Of a stretch of 64,000 nt of DNA, positions 16,219 to 24,359 are shown one piece after another. The stretch's first letter is position 1. Every line of letters starts with the position of its first letter. Location: contig NZ_MNAH01000010.1 in the NCBI RefSeq assembly GCF_001976065.1, forward strand, positions 186,001 through 250,000, given 5' to 3'. The notes under the pieces are model-generated. The model did not search any database. It saw only the letters and a list, made by a program, of their open reading frames with translations, and was not told the DNA's origin. Source of the DNA: Pseudomonas putida. Lineage in GTDB: Bacteria; Pseudomonadota; Gammaproteobacteria; Pseudomonadales; Pseudomonadaceae. The translations under genes were made by a program, and so were the position numbers.

Positions 16219-17865
16219 TCAAAAGGTGTATTTGGCGTTGAATGACAGGTAATCGCGGTCAGCCAGCAACCGGCCCTGGGCGACATCCGGGGAGCTCAGG
16301 TAGGCGACATAGGTCATGCCGACCTGGAAGTTGCCCAGGTACTTGAAGTCGCCGCCAACGGTCAGGCGTTTTTCGTCTCGACCCAGGCCCTGATAGGCGC
16401 TGCCGTCGACGTTCTGCGTCCAGACCACCTTGGTGCTCAGGTCCAGGCCCGTGGCGATGGACGGGTAATCCATGTAGGCGCCAATGCCCAGCAGGGTCGA
16501 GCCTCGGGTCTGGGTCTTCGATTCGAACTGGTCGAAAGTGCCATCCACGCCAGCGCCGCCGCCGGTGATCGTCAGGCTGTCCACCCCGTCGATGTGTTGA
16601 TGCACCACTTCGCCCATGAAGGTGGTCTGTTGCGCGAGCAGGCTTGGGCCGAGGATGTAGCTGGCGTTGAGGTTGCCTTGCCAGATCTGCCCGGTGGTCG
16701 GTGCGCCGTTGTTGAGGTAGACCGAGGCGCCATCGCGGTAGCTCAGGTCACCGGCGTACTGCACCGAATCACCGACCTTGGAGCTGAAGCTGACACCCGT
16801 CAGCTTGACGTCTTCGAAGTAGCCCAGGCGATAGGACGGCGCGGTGCCGTCATGCCCGATACCCTTGAGCGAGGAGTATTGGGTGGTGCCGGTGAAGTCG
16901 AAGAACAGCGAGCCGATGCGTTCGTTGTAGCGGTAATGGAACAGCCCCACTTCGGTGTTCTCGGTGATCCGGTAGCGCACACCCAGGCCCCATTGGCCGC
17001 TGTCGCTGGCGTCTTTCTCACCGGCGTAACCAACCGCCAGGCCGTTGGGCAGACGGTCGACCTGCCCGGCGCCCAGACGGAAAAACTCGGCACCGGGACC
17101 GAAGGTATCGCTGCCGAAATAATCGCCCACCGGGTTGAGCTGGGTCTTTTCCCACTCGTACTGGTAGTAGCCCACCAGCGCCAGGTCTTCATTGAGCGAC
17201 CACGACCCGGACACCTGCCCCACCGGCAGGTAGGAGTCCTTGGCTTCGGTACCCGGCACGTTGAACTTGGTCGCATCCACCGGGGCCTGGCCCTGACTGA
17301 TGTTGGCCCAGAACAGGCTCTCGCCCCACGCCACCAGGTGCCGCCCGGCCTTGAGTGACAGGTACTGGGTCTCGCCGAGCTCGAAGTTGCCATACACATA
17401 GGCATCGAGCAGGCGCGCCGCGCTGCCGCTCAGGCGACGGGTTTCGTCGCTGAAGCCGTCGTTGTGGCCGGTCTTGTTCACCGTCTGCGGCGAGTCGTTG
17501 GCGTTTTTCTGGTTGTAGACGTCATCGTAGAACTGGCTGCCGCGCAGCACCGCGCCGAGGTTGTCGTGCCGAAGTTGCAACTCGCCGAACAGGCTCAGGC
17601 GGTTGTTGATCAACGAACCGCGCTTGAAGGCGCGCGTGCCGTCGTCGTTGTTCGGATCGTTGAGGTATTGACTGGCCTGCTTGGCGGTGCGCATGGAGGC
17701 GGTGTAGTTGACCGTCAGCGACGAATCCAGGGTGGTGTTTTCCCCCAGCTGGATGCTCGGTGCGGCGCTGGCCGTGGCACTGGCAATGGTGATGGCCGTT
17801 GCCAACAGGCAGCGGCCACCGCTCAGGTTCCGTGAATGGCGCGCGACAGTGATTCCCGTGAACAT
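16219..17865 (-). CDS. DUF1302 family outer-membrane protein
   Basis: A 548-residue exported protein. A basic N-terminus and hydrophobic stretch end in ATASAAPS (cleavage near residue 33), followed by alternating beta-rich sequence and a C-terminal Phe (NAKYTF), typical of outer-membrane barrels. DUF1302 proteins accompany DUF1329, YCF48 and RND genes in Pseudomonas clusters for hydrophobic substrates; uptake of a sterol or its fragment is the likely role. A second copy lies at 35500. AGGAG lies before the ATG at 17865. It shares an operon with fadD3 and the OYE gene. Confidence 0.82.
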   Translation of the reverse strand: MFTGITVARHSRNLSGGRCLLATAITIASATASAAPSIQLGENTTLDSSLTVNYTASMRTAKQASQYLNDPNNDDGTRAFKRGSLINNRLSLFGELQLRHDNLGAVLRGSQFYDDVYNQKNANDSPQTVNKTGHNDGFSDETRRLSGSAARLLDAYVYGNFELGETQYLSLKAGRHLVAWGESLFWANISQGQAPVDATKFNVPGTEAKDSYLPVGQVSGSWSLNEDLALVGYYQYEWEKTQLNPVGDYFGSDTFGPGAEFFRLGAGQVDRLPNGLAVGYAGEKDASDSGQWGLGVRYRITENTEVGLFHYRYNERIGSLFFDFTGTTQYSSLKGIGHDGTAPSYRLGYFEDVKLTGVSFSSKVGDSVQYAGDLSYRDGASVYLNNGAPTTGQIWQGNLNASYILGPSLLAQQTTFMGEVVHQHIDGVDSLTITGGGAGVDGTFDQFESKTQTRGSTLLGIGAYMDYPSIATGLDLSTKVVWTQNVDGSAYQGLGRDEKRLTVGGDFKYLGNFQVGMTYVAYLSSPDVAQGRLLADRDYLSFNAKYTF

Positions 17866-17915
17866 GCTCCTCTCCTTTTGTTGTTGTTTTTTTCGTGTTT
17901 CGACACCGCCGCGCC

Positions 17916-19532
17916 TCACGCCGGAACGCTGTTGGCCAGCATCGCGCGCAGTTCGTTCTTCGCTACTTTGCTCGATGGGTTGAGTGGCAAGGCGTTGAAG
18001 AAATGCACCCGGCGCGGCACCTTGTAATTGGCCATCTGCTCACGGCTCCAGGCGATCAGTTGCGCTTCGTCAAGTTCGCGCCCTTCACGCAGCACCACAC
18101 AGGCACAGCCGACTTCGCCCATGCGCTCATCGGCGATACCGATCACCGCCACCTGGGCAATGGCCGGGTGCCTGATCAGCGCCGCTTCGATTTCCGCCGG
18201 GTAGCAGTTGAAACCGCCGACGATGTACATGTCCTTCAGGCGGTCGGTAATGATCAGGTTGCCCGCCTCGTCCAGGCGCCCGACATCGCCGGTGTGCAGC
18301 CAGCCTTGGGCGTCGATGGCTTCGCGGGTCGCTTCGGGGTTCTGGAAATAGCCCTGCATGATGTGAAAACCGCGCAGGCAGATCTCGCCGGTCTGCCCGG
18401 CCTCCAGCGCCTGGTTGTGCGGATCGCGGATGCTCACTTCGGTGCCGGCGATCGGCCGTCCGCTGGTGCCGGCGATCACTGTTGCCGAGTCTTGTGGATC
18501 GCAGATCGTCGCCAGCCCGCCGCATTCGGTCAGGCCGTAGGCGGTGGTTACCACGGCGAAACCCAGCTCGTCGCGCATGCGCTCGATCAGGCTCGGCGGG
18601 ATGCTCGCCGAACCGGTCACCGCGATGCGCAGGCTCGACAGGTCGGTCTGCTTGAGCTGCGGATGGGCCAGCAGCGAGAGGTATAGGGTCGGTGCACCGG
18701 GCAAGACGCTGATGCGCTCACGGGCGATGCGCTGGAATACGTGTTCGGCGTCGAACACCGCATGGGGCAGGATGGTCGCGCCACCGATCAGGCAGGTTAG
18801 CCAGCCGGCCTTGTAGCCAAAGGCATGGAAGAACGGGTTGACGATCAGGTAGCGGTCTTGCGGCAGCAGGCCGATAACCTTGACGTATTCGGTGAAGGCC
18901 CGCAGGTTCTGGCCATGGCCGCTCATCACGCCCTTGGGCTTGCCGGTGGTGCCGGAGGTGAACAACAGGTCGCACATGGCTTCGGGGCCGATCGCCATGG
19001 CCCGGCGCCTGGCACTGTCGGCATCAATGGTCGCCGCGCCGAGCAGGAACTGGGCAAGGGTCAGGTCCGACGGCAACCCGGGGGTGTCGCCCTCGAGCAT
19101 CACCAAGTGTTCGAGGCTGGCCGGCCGATGGGGCGCGAGCAGCGCCGGGTAGTCGACGTCGAGAAAACGCTGCTGGACAAACAACACTCGGCAGCCGCTG
19201 CGCTCAAGCACATCGGCGGCCTCAAGACCCTTCATGCGCGTGTTGATCGGCACCAGTACTGCGCCGGCGCACTGAATGCCCAGCGCCGCGAGGATCCAGT
19301 CACCGCTGTTCGGCGCCCAGATACCGACCCGGTCGCCGGCCTGGATACCCAGCGCCATCAAGCCCCGGGCAAAGCCCATGACGCGCTCGGGCAGCTCGGC
19401 GTAGTCGATGCACTGGCCGTTGTCCTCGATGGCGGTGCGCCCGGCAAAACGTTCGGCACTGCTGAAGACCAATTGGGCAAGGGTAACAGGGGCGGCGCTC
19501 AGCGGCGCGGCAAGGTTCAGGCTCTGATTCAT
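17916..19532 (-). CDS. fadD3: FadD3-like HIP-CoA ligase (acyl-CoA synthetase)
   Basis: A 538-residue ANL ligase. The P-loop FTSGTTGKPKG is at about 191-201, NPFFHAFGYKAGW near 236-248, TAYGLTECGG near 331-340, HTGDVGRLDE and DRLKDMYIVGGFNCYPAEIE near 425-455, and a C-terminal Lys in NPSSKVAK. These segments match mycobacterial FadD3, which activates the bicyclic acid HIP released by HsaD. The start ATG at 19532 lies 16 bp after the reductase gene; an upstream reading overlaps that gene out of frame. With HsaA, the KshB-like reductase and the Ipd enzymes around it, the HIP assignment is strong. Confidence 0.87.
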   Translation of the reverse strand: MNQSLNLAAPLSAAPVTLAQLVFSSAERFAGRTAIEDNGQCIDYAELPERVMGFARGLMALGIQAGDRVGIWAPNSGDWILAALGIQCAGAVLVPINTRMKGLEAADVLERSGCRVLFVQQRFLDVDYPALLAPHRPASLEHLVMLEGDTPGLPSDLTLAQFLLGAATIDADSARRRAMAIGPEAMCDLLFTSGTTGKPKGVMSGHGQNLRAFTEYVKVIGLLPQDRYLIVNPFFHAFGYKAGWLTCLIGGATILPHAVFDAEHVFQRIARERISVLPGAPTLYLSLLAHPQLKQTDLSSLRIAVTGSASIPPSLIERMRDELGFAVVTTAYGLTECGGLATICDPQDSATVIAGTSGRPIAGTEVSIRDPHNQALEAGQTGEICLRGFHIMQGYFQNPEATREAIDAQGWLHTGDVGRLDEAGNLIITDRLKDMYIVGGFNCYPAEIEAALIRHPAIAQVAVIGIADERMGEVGCACVVLREGRELDEAQLIAWSREQMANYKVPRRVHFFNALPLNPSSKVAKNELRAMLANSVPA

Positions 19533-19548
19533 CGTGGGCTCGGGCTCA

Positions 19549-20571
19549 TCAATCGGGGAAGCGGATACGCAGTTGCGCGCTGGTGGGCACTGCCTGGCAG
19601 GCCAGGATCCAGCCTTCGGCCAGGTCGCCCGCGTCCAGTGCATCGTTGTGCAGCAACTCGACCTCGCCGCTTTCGAGGGTGCACATGCACGAGGCGCAGC
19701 CACCGACGCGGCAGGCACTGGGTGGGTTGAGGCCGGCACGCTCCATGGCGGCCAGCACGGTCTCGCCACTGTCGCAGGCCAGCTGGTGATCCTCGCCATC
19801 GAGGCGCACCGCCAACTGCGCGGCCACGGCCGCCTCACTGCTGCTCACCAGCGCCAGTTCGCCCTCACCGGGCAGGGAGACGAAGCGCTCGACATGCACC
19901 CGCCGGTCCGGCATGCCCAGGCCCTTGAGCGCACTGACTGCCGCATCCATGAACGGGCCCGGGCCACAAATGAATGCCTGGGCATCGATGAACGGCCGCG
20001 CCAGCTCCGCCAGTTGCCCGACGCCCGGGATGCCCTGCACCGAATCGAGCCAGTGGACGATTTGCAGTCGTTGCGGATGAGCGCTGGCCAAGGCCTTGAG
20101 CTCATCCTTGAAAATCACCGAGGACTCATCGCGGTTGGCATAGATCAGCAGGACCCGGCCGGTTCCGGCGAGCAACGCCGAACGCAGGATCGACAGCACG
20201 GGGGTCACGCCGCTGCCGCCGCCGAACAACAGCAAGTCGCCGTCAAGGCTGCGCGGCACGAACACCCCGGCCGGTGGCAGCACCTCCAGGGTCTGGCCGG
20301 CCTGCAACTCGCCGCACAGCCAGTTCGAGGCGCGGCCCTCGTGCACGCGCTTGACCGTTACCCGCAGCGGCTCATCCAACAACGGCGTGCTGGACAAGGA
20401 ATAACAACGGGGCAACCAGCCGCCCTCGAAGGGCACGCGCAAGGTCAGGAACTGGCCCGGTTGATAGCGAAAACGTTCGCCCAGATGCTCCGGCACGTCG
20501 AAGACCAGGGAACGCGCATCGGCGGTTTCCTCGATCACGCGTGCCACGCGCAGGGCAAGATAATTGTTCAT
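19549..20571 (-). CDS. KshB-like ferredoxin reductase (FAD, NAD, C-terminal 2Fe-2S)
   Basis: A 340-residue PaaE/KshB-type reductase. The FAD domain has RCYSLSS (about 57-63) and the NAD domain GGGSGVTPVLSIL (about 116-128) and CGPGPFMDAA. A C-terminal plant-type ferredoxin domain carries CRVGGCASCMC and a distal Cys in ILACQ. Such enzymes pass electrons from NADH to a Rieske oxygenase such as 3-ketosteroid 9alpha-hydroxylase KshA. No KshA is in this window, so the oxygenase must be elsewhere. The adjacent HsaA-type enzyme needs reduced flavin, not ferredoxin, so this is not its partner by family rules. Confidence 0.85.
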   Translation of the reverse strand: MNNYLALRVARVIEETADARSLVFDVPEHLGERFRYQPGQFLTLRVPFEGGWLPRCYSLSSTPLLDEPLRVTVKRVHEGRASNWLCGELQAGQTLEVLPPAGVFVPRSLDGDLLLFGGGSGVTPVLSILRSALLAGTGRVLLIYANRDESSVIFKDELKALASAHPQRLQIVHWLDSVQGIPGVGQLAELARPFIDAQAFICGPGPFMDAAVSALKGLGMPDRRVHVERFVSLPGEGELALVSSSEAAVAAQLAVRLDGEDHQLACDSGETVLAAMERAGLNPPSACRVGGCASCMCTLESGEVELLHNDALDAGDLAEGWILACQAVPTSAQLRIRFPD

Positions 20572-20650
20572 AGGTCAGCTACTCATGACCACCTGGCCGT
20601 TGATCACGGACAGGTGTAAACCCAGGGGTATCGAATCGCTCGCCATGGCC

Positions 20651-21838
20651 TCAGACGTAAGGGTCCGGGTTGGGCAGGCCGAGCAGCACCGCGCCGTAAC
20701 TGCGCCCATAGGCCATGTAGTTGTTGGCGATGTGCCCGCGGGCCTGGTGCAGGTCGCGAAACAGCCGCGCCACCGGGTTGGTGTTGTACAGGCCCGAGGC
20801 GGCCATGCTGCGCAGCAGGTCGTTGGCCCGTTCGGCGCAGATGTTGGTCACATAGGCCGACTGGTAGCGATACAGCAGGCGGGTCTCGGTGTCCGGGTAA
20901 TCGCCGGCACGGGCCAGGCTCATCAGGTGCTCGTAGTTGCGCTCGAGCACCAGGCGCAGGCTGTCGACGGTGATCATCGCTTCGGCCACGGCGGTTTGCG
21001 CCACCGGATCTTCAGCGGTACGGGCGCCGTGCTTGCCGATGTGCCTGGCGGCGTTGTCGCGGAACTCGTTGATCGCGCCCTGCAGGGCGCCGAGGGCCGA
21101 GGTCGAGACGGCACGGGAGAACACCTGGGCGAACGGGATCGCGTAGATCGGGTTGCTGTTGACCAGGCGCCCCGGCGTCGCTTCGAGGGTGCAGTTGTTG
21201 GTGCGTTGCACGCGATGGGCCGGGACGAATACATCTTCGACCACGATGTCATGACTGCCGGTGCCGCGCAGGCCCATTACGTCCCAGTTGTGTTCGATCT
21301 GATAGTCGCTGCGCGGCAGCAGGAAGGTGCCGTGCTCGGCGGGCATGTCGCCATCGGGCGGCAGGATGCCCCCCAGGAACACCCATTGGCAGTGCTCGCT
21401 GCCGCTGGAGAAACCCCAGCGCCCGCTGATGCGGTAACCGCCCTCGACCACCGTGACCCTGGCCGCCGGCATGTAGGTCGAGCAGATCAGTGCGCTGTGG
21501 TCATCGGCCCAGACTTCGCGCTGCGCTTCGATCGGGTAACGCGCCAGTTGCCAGGGGTGAACCCCCATCACGCCGTAGATCCAGGCCGTGGACATGCAAC
21601 CCTCGGCGAGGATGGTCTGGATTTCGAAAAAGGTTCGCGGGTCCACTTCATAACCACCGAACGCCCTTGGCTGCAAGGCCCGCAGCAATCCGGCGGACTG
21701 CAACTCGAGGACGCTCTCCACCGGCACCTTCAAATCCTTGTCGGCCTGCGCCGTGCGCGCCTTGAGTGCCGGCACCAGGCTGCGTGCACGTTCAAGCAGA
21801 TCACGTTCGTCCTGGGTCTTTTCTCGCATGCTGTGCAT
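20651..21838 (-). CDS. hsaA: HsaA/TesA2-like flavin-dependent 3-HSA 4-hydroxylase, oxygenase component
   Basis: A 395-residue acyl-CoA-dehydrogenase-fold class D flavin monooxygenase. It has CMSTAWIYGVMGVHPW near 80-95, SGRWGFSSGSEHCQW near 136-150 and WDVMGLRGTGSHD near 186-198. It lacks an acyl-CoA dehydrogenase base and ends LLGLPNPDPYV, as HsaA-group proteins do. It would hydroxylate the phenolic A ring of 3-HSA at C4 before HsaC cleavage, using FMNH2 from a separate reductase (HsaB, not seen here). The ATG at 21838 was chosen; a GTG one codon upstream is equally placed behind GGAG. It heads the operon 14915-21838 and carries an 18-bp dyad upstream. Confidence 0.87.
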   Translation of the reverse strand: MHSMREKTQDERDLLERARSLVPALKARTAQADKDLKVPVESVLELQSAGLLRALQPRAFGGYEVDPRTFFEIQTILAEGCMSTAWIYGVMGVHPWQLARYPIEAQREVWADDHSALICSTYMPAARVTVVEGGYRISGRWGFSSGSEHCQWVFLGGILPPDGDMPAEHGTFLLPRSDYQIEHNWDVMGLRGTGSHDIVVEDVFVPAHRVQRTNNCTLEATPGRLVNSNPIYAIPFAQVFSRAVSTSALGALQGAINEFRDNAARHIGKHGARTAEDPVAQTAVAEAMITVDSLRLVLERNYEHLMSLARAGDYPDTETRLLYRYQSAYVTNICAERANDLLRSMAASGLYNTNPVARLFRDLHQARGHIANNYMAYGRSYGAVLLGLPNPDPYV

Positions 21839-21911
21839 CACTCAATTCTCCCGATCTCACTGCGCCACTGCGCGAGTTGAGACGGATCATCGGATCGAGC
21901 GGGCAATCCTT

Positions 21912-21929
21912 CATCGTCAAAGCGGACTA
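21912..21929 (-). promoter_or_regulatory. 18-bp dyad operator upstream of hsaA
   Basis: Read leftward: TAGTCCGCTTTGACGATG. TAGTC and GACGATG are intact, with two changes in the CGG core. It lies 73 bp before the hsaA ATG. Confidence 0.65.
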
Positions 21930-21952
21930 GGGGTGGGGGGGGGTTAGGTTTA

Positions 21953-22592
21953 TCGGGTACATATCCGTTTCTTCGGTAACGGCCACCTATGGTTCCGCTT
22001 TTACAGCGGGTCACTTTTGAAAGAGCCGGAATGCCGGCCCAGCCAAAAGTAACCAAAAGGCTCTTGCCCCACCACTCGGTGCCTCGCCTAGGCTCGGCAT
22101 GCCCTCACTCCGGCATTGCTCCGTGGGTCGCCGCGATGGGCCATCGTGGTTTAACGGGGCGCCACGATCAAAAACAAAGCGAGGCGGCCTGACAGCCGAC
22201 CTGATTTCAAGTGAACAAGCTCCCACAATTGGATCGTAGACAGGTCCCTTAATCAGGTCGGCTGCCAGGCCGCCTTGCTCTGGTTTTCGCTCTGCTTTTG
22301 ATCTTGATCTTGATCTTGATCTTGATCTTGATCTTGATCTTCTTGTCCCATCGAGAGGCCGAGTGGAGGTTCTGCGCAGTGGGCAACCCGGCATGGATGC
22401 CGGGTTAGCCGCGCTGGGCCAAGGATGGCCCATCGCGGCGGGCCCACGGAGCAGGACCGGAGCGAGGGCATGCCGAGCCACAGCGAGGCACCGAACGCCA
22501 GGGACAAGAGCCCTTGGTTACTTGGGGCTTTTCCAAGTGACTCGCCGTAAGGGCGAAACCATAGGCGGCCGTTACCGCAGAAATGGATATGT
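21953..22592. repeat. Large imperfect inverted repeat flanking GC-rich and tandem repeats
   Basis: The left arm (about 21953-22075) contains ATATCCGTTTCTTCGGTAAC and AAGTAACCAAAAGGCTCTTG. The right arm (about 22495-22592) contains their complements, CAAGAGCCCTTGGTTACTTG and GTTACCGCAGAAATGGATAT. Both include a 'CCTATGGTT' or 'AACCATAGG' block. The element is about 640 bp and has no transposase. It resembles a non-autonomous Pseudomonas intergenic repeat. It splits two divergent steroid operons. Confidence 0.65.
22300..22341. repeat. Tandem hexanucleotide (GATCTT)7
   Basis: Seven perfect copies of GATCTT run from 22300 to 22341, followed by CTT. Hexamer tracts of this kind are prone to copy-number change by slippage. 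No gene is seen around it. Confidence 0.9.
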
Positions 22593-22606
22593 ACACCCCC
22601 CCCCGC

Positions 22607-22624
22607 TAGTCCGTTGAGACGATG
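22607..22624 (+). promoter_or_regulatory. 18-bp dyad operator upstream of the SDR-tesEFG operon
   Basis: Sequence TAGTCCGTTGAGACGATG, with TAGTC and GACGATG intact. It lies 63 bp before the SDR ATG at 22688. Confidence 0.65.
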
Positions 22625-22687
22625 CCCAACCCGATCACCGCAGCGATAGTAAACCCATCCAAAGTCGACCCCACGGAGCAAGGGCCC

Positions 22688-23461
22688 ATGAGTATTTTGC
22701 AGCGTTTCCAGATGCACGGCAGCGTCGCCATCGTCACCGGCAGCGGCCGGGGTATCGGTCGGGCGATTGCCCTGGCGTATGCCGAAGCCGGCGCCGATGT
22801 GGTGTGCTCGGCGCGTTCGCTGGACGAGGTAGAGGCCGTGGCCGAGGAGGTTCGCGCCCTCGGCCGACGCGCCCTGGCCGTCGCCTGTGACGTCAACGAT
22901 GCCGGGCAACGCCAGGCACTGGTGCGCCAGAGCGTCGAGCACATGGGCCGCCTCACCCATCTGGTGAACAACGTTGGCGGCGGCGGGCCCAACGATCCGC
23001 TGGCCATGACCCCTGAGCAGTTCGCCCAAGTGCTGAATTTCAACGTGACCACCAGCTACGACTTCTGCCAGTTGTGCGTGCCGCTGATGCGCGAGGCCGG
23101 TGGTGGCAACATCATCAATATCAGCTCGGTGGCCGCGCGTTATGCCCAGCGTCATTTCAGCGCCTACGGCACGGCCAAGGCGGCCCTCAGCCACTTGACC
23201 CGCTTGCTGGCCCAGGATTTCGCGCCGCAGATCCGGGTCAACGCCGTCGCCCCCGGCCCGACCCTGACCGAAGCGCTGAACGGCGTGATGCCCGCCGCCA
23301 TGCGCGAGGCCATGCAAGCCAATACCCCGCTCAAATGCCTGGGCACCCCGCAAGACATCGCCGCCGCCGCCCTCTACCTGGCCAGCCCCGCTTCGGCCTG
23401 GGTGACCGGCAAGATCATCGATGTCGATGGCGGCGCCGACTCGTCGGTCTGGCCCGGCTGA
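22688..23461 (+). CDS. Short-chain dehydrogenase/reductase
   Basis: A 257-residue SDR. TGSGRGIGRAIAL is at about 17-29, CSARSLDE follows the second strand, NNVGGGGPND near 97-106 replaces NNAG, the Ser is in NISSVAARY, Tyr and Lys are in YGTAKAA, and VDGGAD is near the end. The ATG at 22688 has GGAG about 9 nt upstream, and the upstream dyad spacing fits this start. It heads a transcript followed by a strong hairpin and then tesEFG. It is probably a hydroxysteroid or hydroxyacyl-CoA dehydrogenase; the substrate is unknown. Confidence 0.78.
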   Translation: MSILQRFQMHGSVAIVTGSGRGIGRAIALAYAEAGADVVCSARSLDEVEAVAEEVRALGRRALAVACDVNDAGQRQALVRQSVEHMGRLTHLVNNVGGGGPNDPLAMTPEQFAQVLNFNVTTSYDFCQLCVPLMREAGGGNIINISSVAARYAQRHFSAYGTAKAALSHLTRLLAQDFAPQIRVNAVAPGPTLTEALNGVMPAAMREAMQANTPLKCLGTPQDIAAAALYLASPASAWVTGKIIDVDGGADSSVWPG

Positions 23462-23473
23462 CCCACTCCTTTG

Positions 23474-23511
23474 GGCTCGCCCCTGATGATGTCGGGGCGG
23501 GCCTTTTTTTT
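23474..23511 (+). terminator. Rho-independent terminator between the SDR gene and tesE
   Basis: The 10-bp stem GGCTCGCCCC (23474-23483) pairs with GGGGCGGGCC (23494-23503), with one T-G wobble and a 10-nt loop, and is followed by eight T. It lies 12 bp after the SDR stop and 26 bp before tesE, so tesEFG must rely on read-through or on another promoter. Confidence 0.85.
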
Positions 23512-23536
23512 CTCCCACCCCACTGGAGCCCTCGCC

Positions 23537-24328
23537 ATGGACGCCCATTTGATCAACGCGCTCGGTGACGAGCTGTTCAACGCCCTGCGTAGCCGGCAGA
23601 CGCTGGCCCCCCTGACCCGCCGTTATCCGCAGATCACCCTGGAGCAGGCCTACCGGATTTCCCTGCACTTCCTGCAACGCCGCGAAGCCCTCGGCGAGCA
23701 GGTGATTGGCAAGAAAATCGGGGTGACCAGCCGCGCCGTGCAGGAAATGCTCGATGTTCATCAACCGGACTTCGGCTTCCTCACCAATGCCATGCAGGTC
23801 GAAGATGGCTGCGATGTCAGCCTGGCCCGCTACAACCTGATCCAGCCGCGGGCCGAAGGCGAAATCGCCTTCATCCTCGGCGAAGACCTGCAAGGCCCGG
23901 GCATCAGCGCCGAAGACGTGCTGGCCGCCAGCCAATGGGTCGTGCCGTGCTTCGAGATCGTCGACTCGCGGATTGACGATTGGCAGATCCGCATCCAGGA
24001 CACCGTGGCCGACAACGCCTCCTGCGGCGTGTTCGCCCTCGGCACCCAGCGCATCGACCCACGCTCGCTGGACCTGGCTGCCGTGCACATGCACATGAGC
24101 AAGAACGGCCAACCGGCTGGCTCGGGCCTGGGCTCGGCGGTGCAGGGCCATCCCTGCGCGGCAGTGGCCTGGTTGGCCAATACCCTGGGCGAGCTGGGCA
24201 TCCCGTTCCGCCGCGGCGAAATCATTCTGTCCGGTGCCCTGGCGCCGCTGGTGCCCGTGGTCGCCGGCGACCATATCAGCCTGTCCATGACCGGACTGGG
24301 CGAAACCAGCCTGCGTTTTGTCCCGTGA
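23537..24328 (+). CDS. tesE: TesE-like 2-hydroxyhexa-2,4-dienoate hydratase
   Basis: A 263-residue member of the DmpE/MhpD hydratase and DmpH decarboxylase family: QVIGKKIGVTSRAVQEMLDV near 55-74, QPDFGFLT and the metal-binding PRAEGEIAF near 98-106. It adds water to the C5-C6 dienoate released by HsaD, giving a 4-hydroxy-2-oxo acid for TesG. The ATG at 23537 has GGAG upstream. The gene order tesE-tesF-tesG is the one known from Comamonas and other steroid degraders. A decarboxylase cannot be excluded by motif alone, but context favours the hydratase. Confidence 0.88.
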   Translation: MDAHLINALGDELFNALRSRQTLAPLTRRYPQITLEQAYRISLHFLQRREALGEQVIGKKIGVTSRAVQEMLDVHQPDFGFLTNAMQVEDGCDVSLARYNLIQPRAEGEIAFILGEDLQGPGISAEDVLAASQWVVPCFEIVDSRIDDWQIRIQDTVADNASCGVFALGTQRIDPRSLDLAAVHMHMSKNGQPAGSGLGSAVQGHPCAAVAWLANTLGELGIPFRRGEIILSGALAPLVPVVAGDHISLSMTGLGETSLRFVP

Positions 24329-24359
24329 TCGCCCTTCCCTTTCCAGGAGCCAGAAAAAC

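Larger units (their letters stand above)
21839..22687. other. Long intergenic region between the hsaA operon and the SDR-tesEFG operon
   Basis: No convincing gene is seen in these 849 bp. The two ends carry outward-facing promoter dyads (21912-21929 leftward, 22607-22624 rightward). The middle holds a large imperfect inverted repeat, a (GATCTT)7 tract and a REP-like GC-rich segment. Long minus-strand readings through it encode only low-complexity repeat peptide and have no ribosome-binding site. Confidence 0.7.

Noticed and set aside
22300..22341. GATCTT repeats as a CRISPR array
   Set aside because: The units are 6 bp with no spacers and no cas genes; this is a simple tandem repeat.
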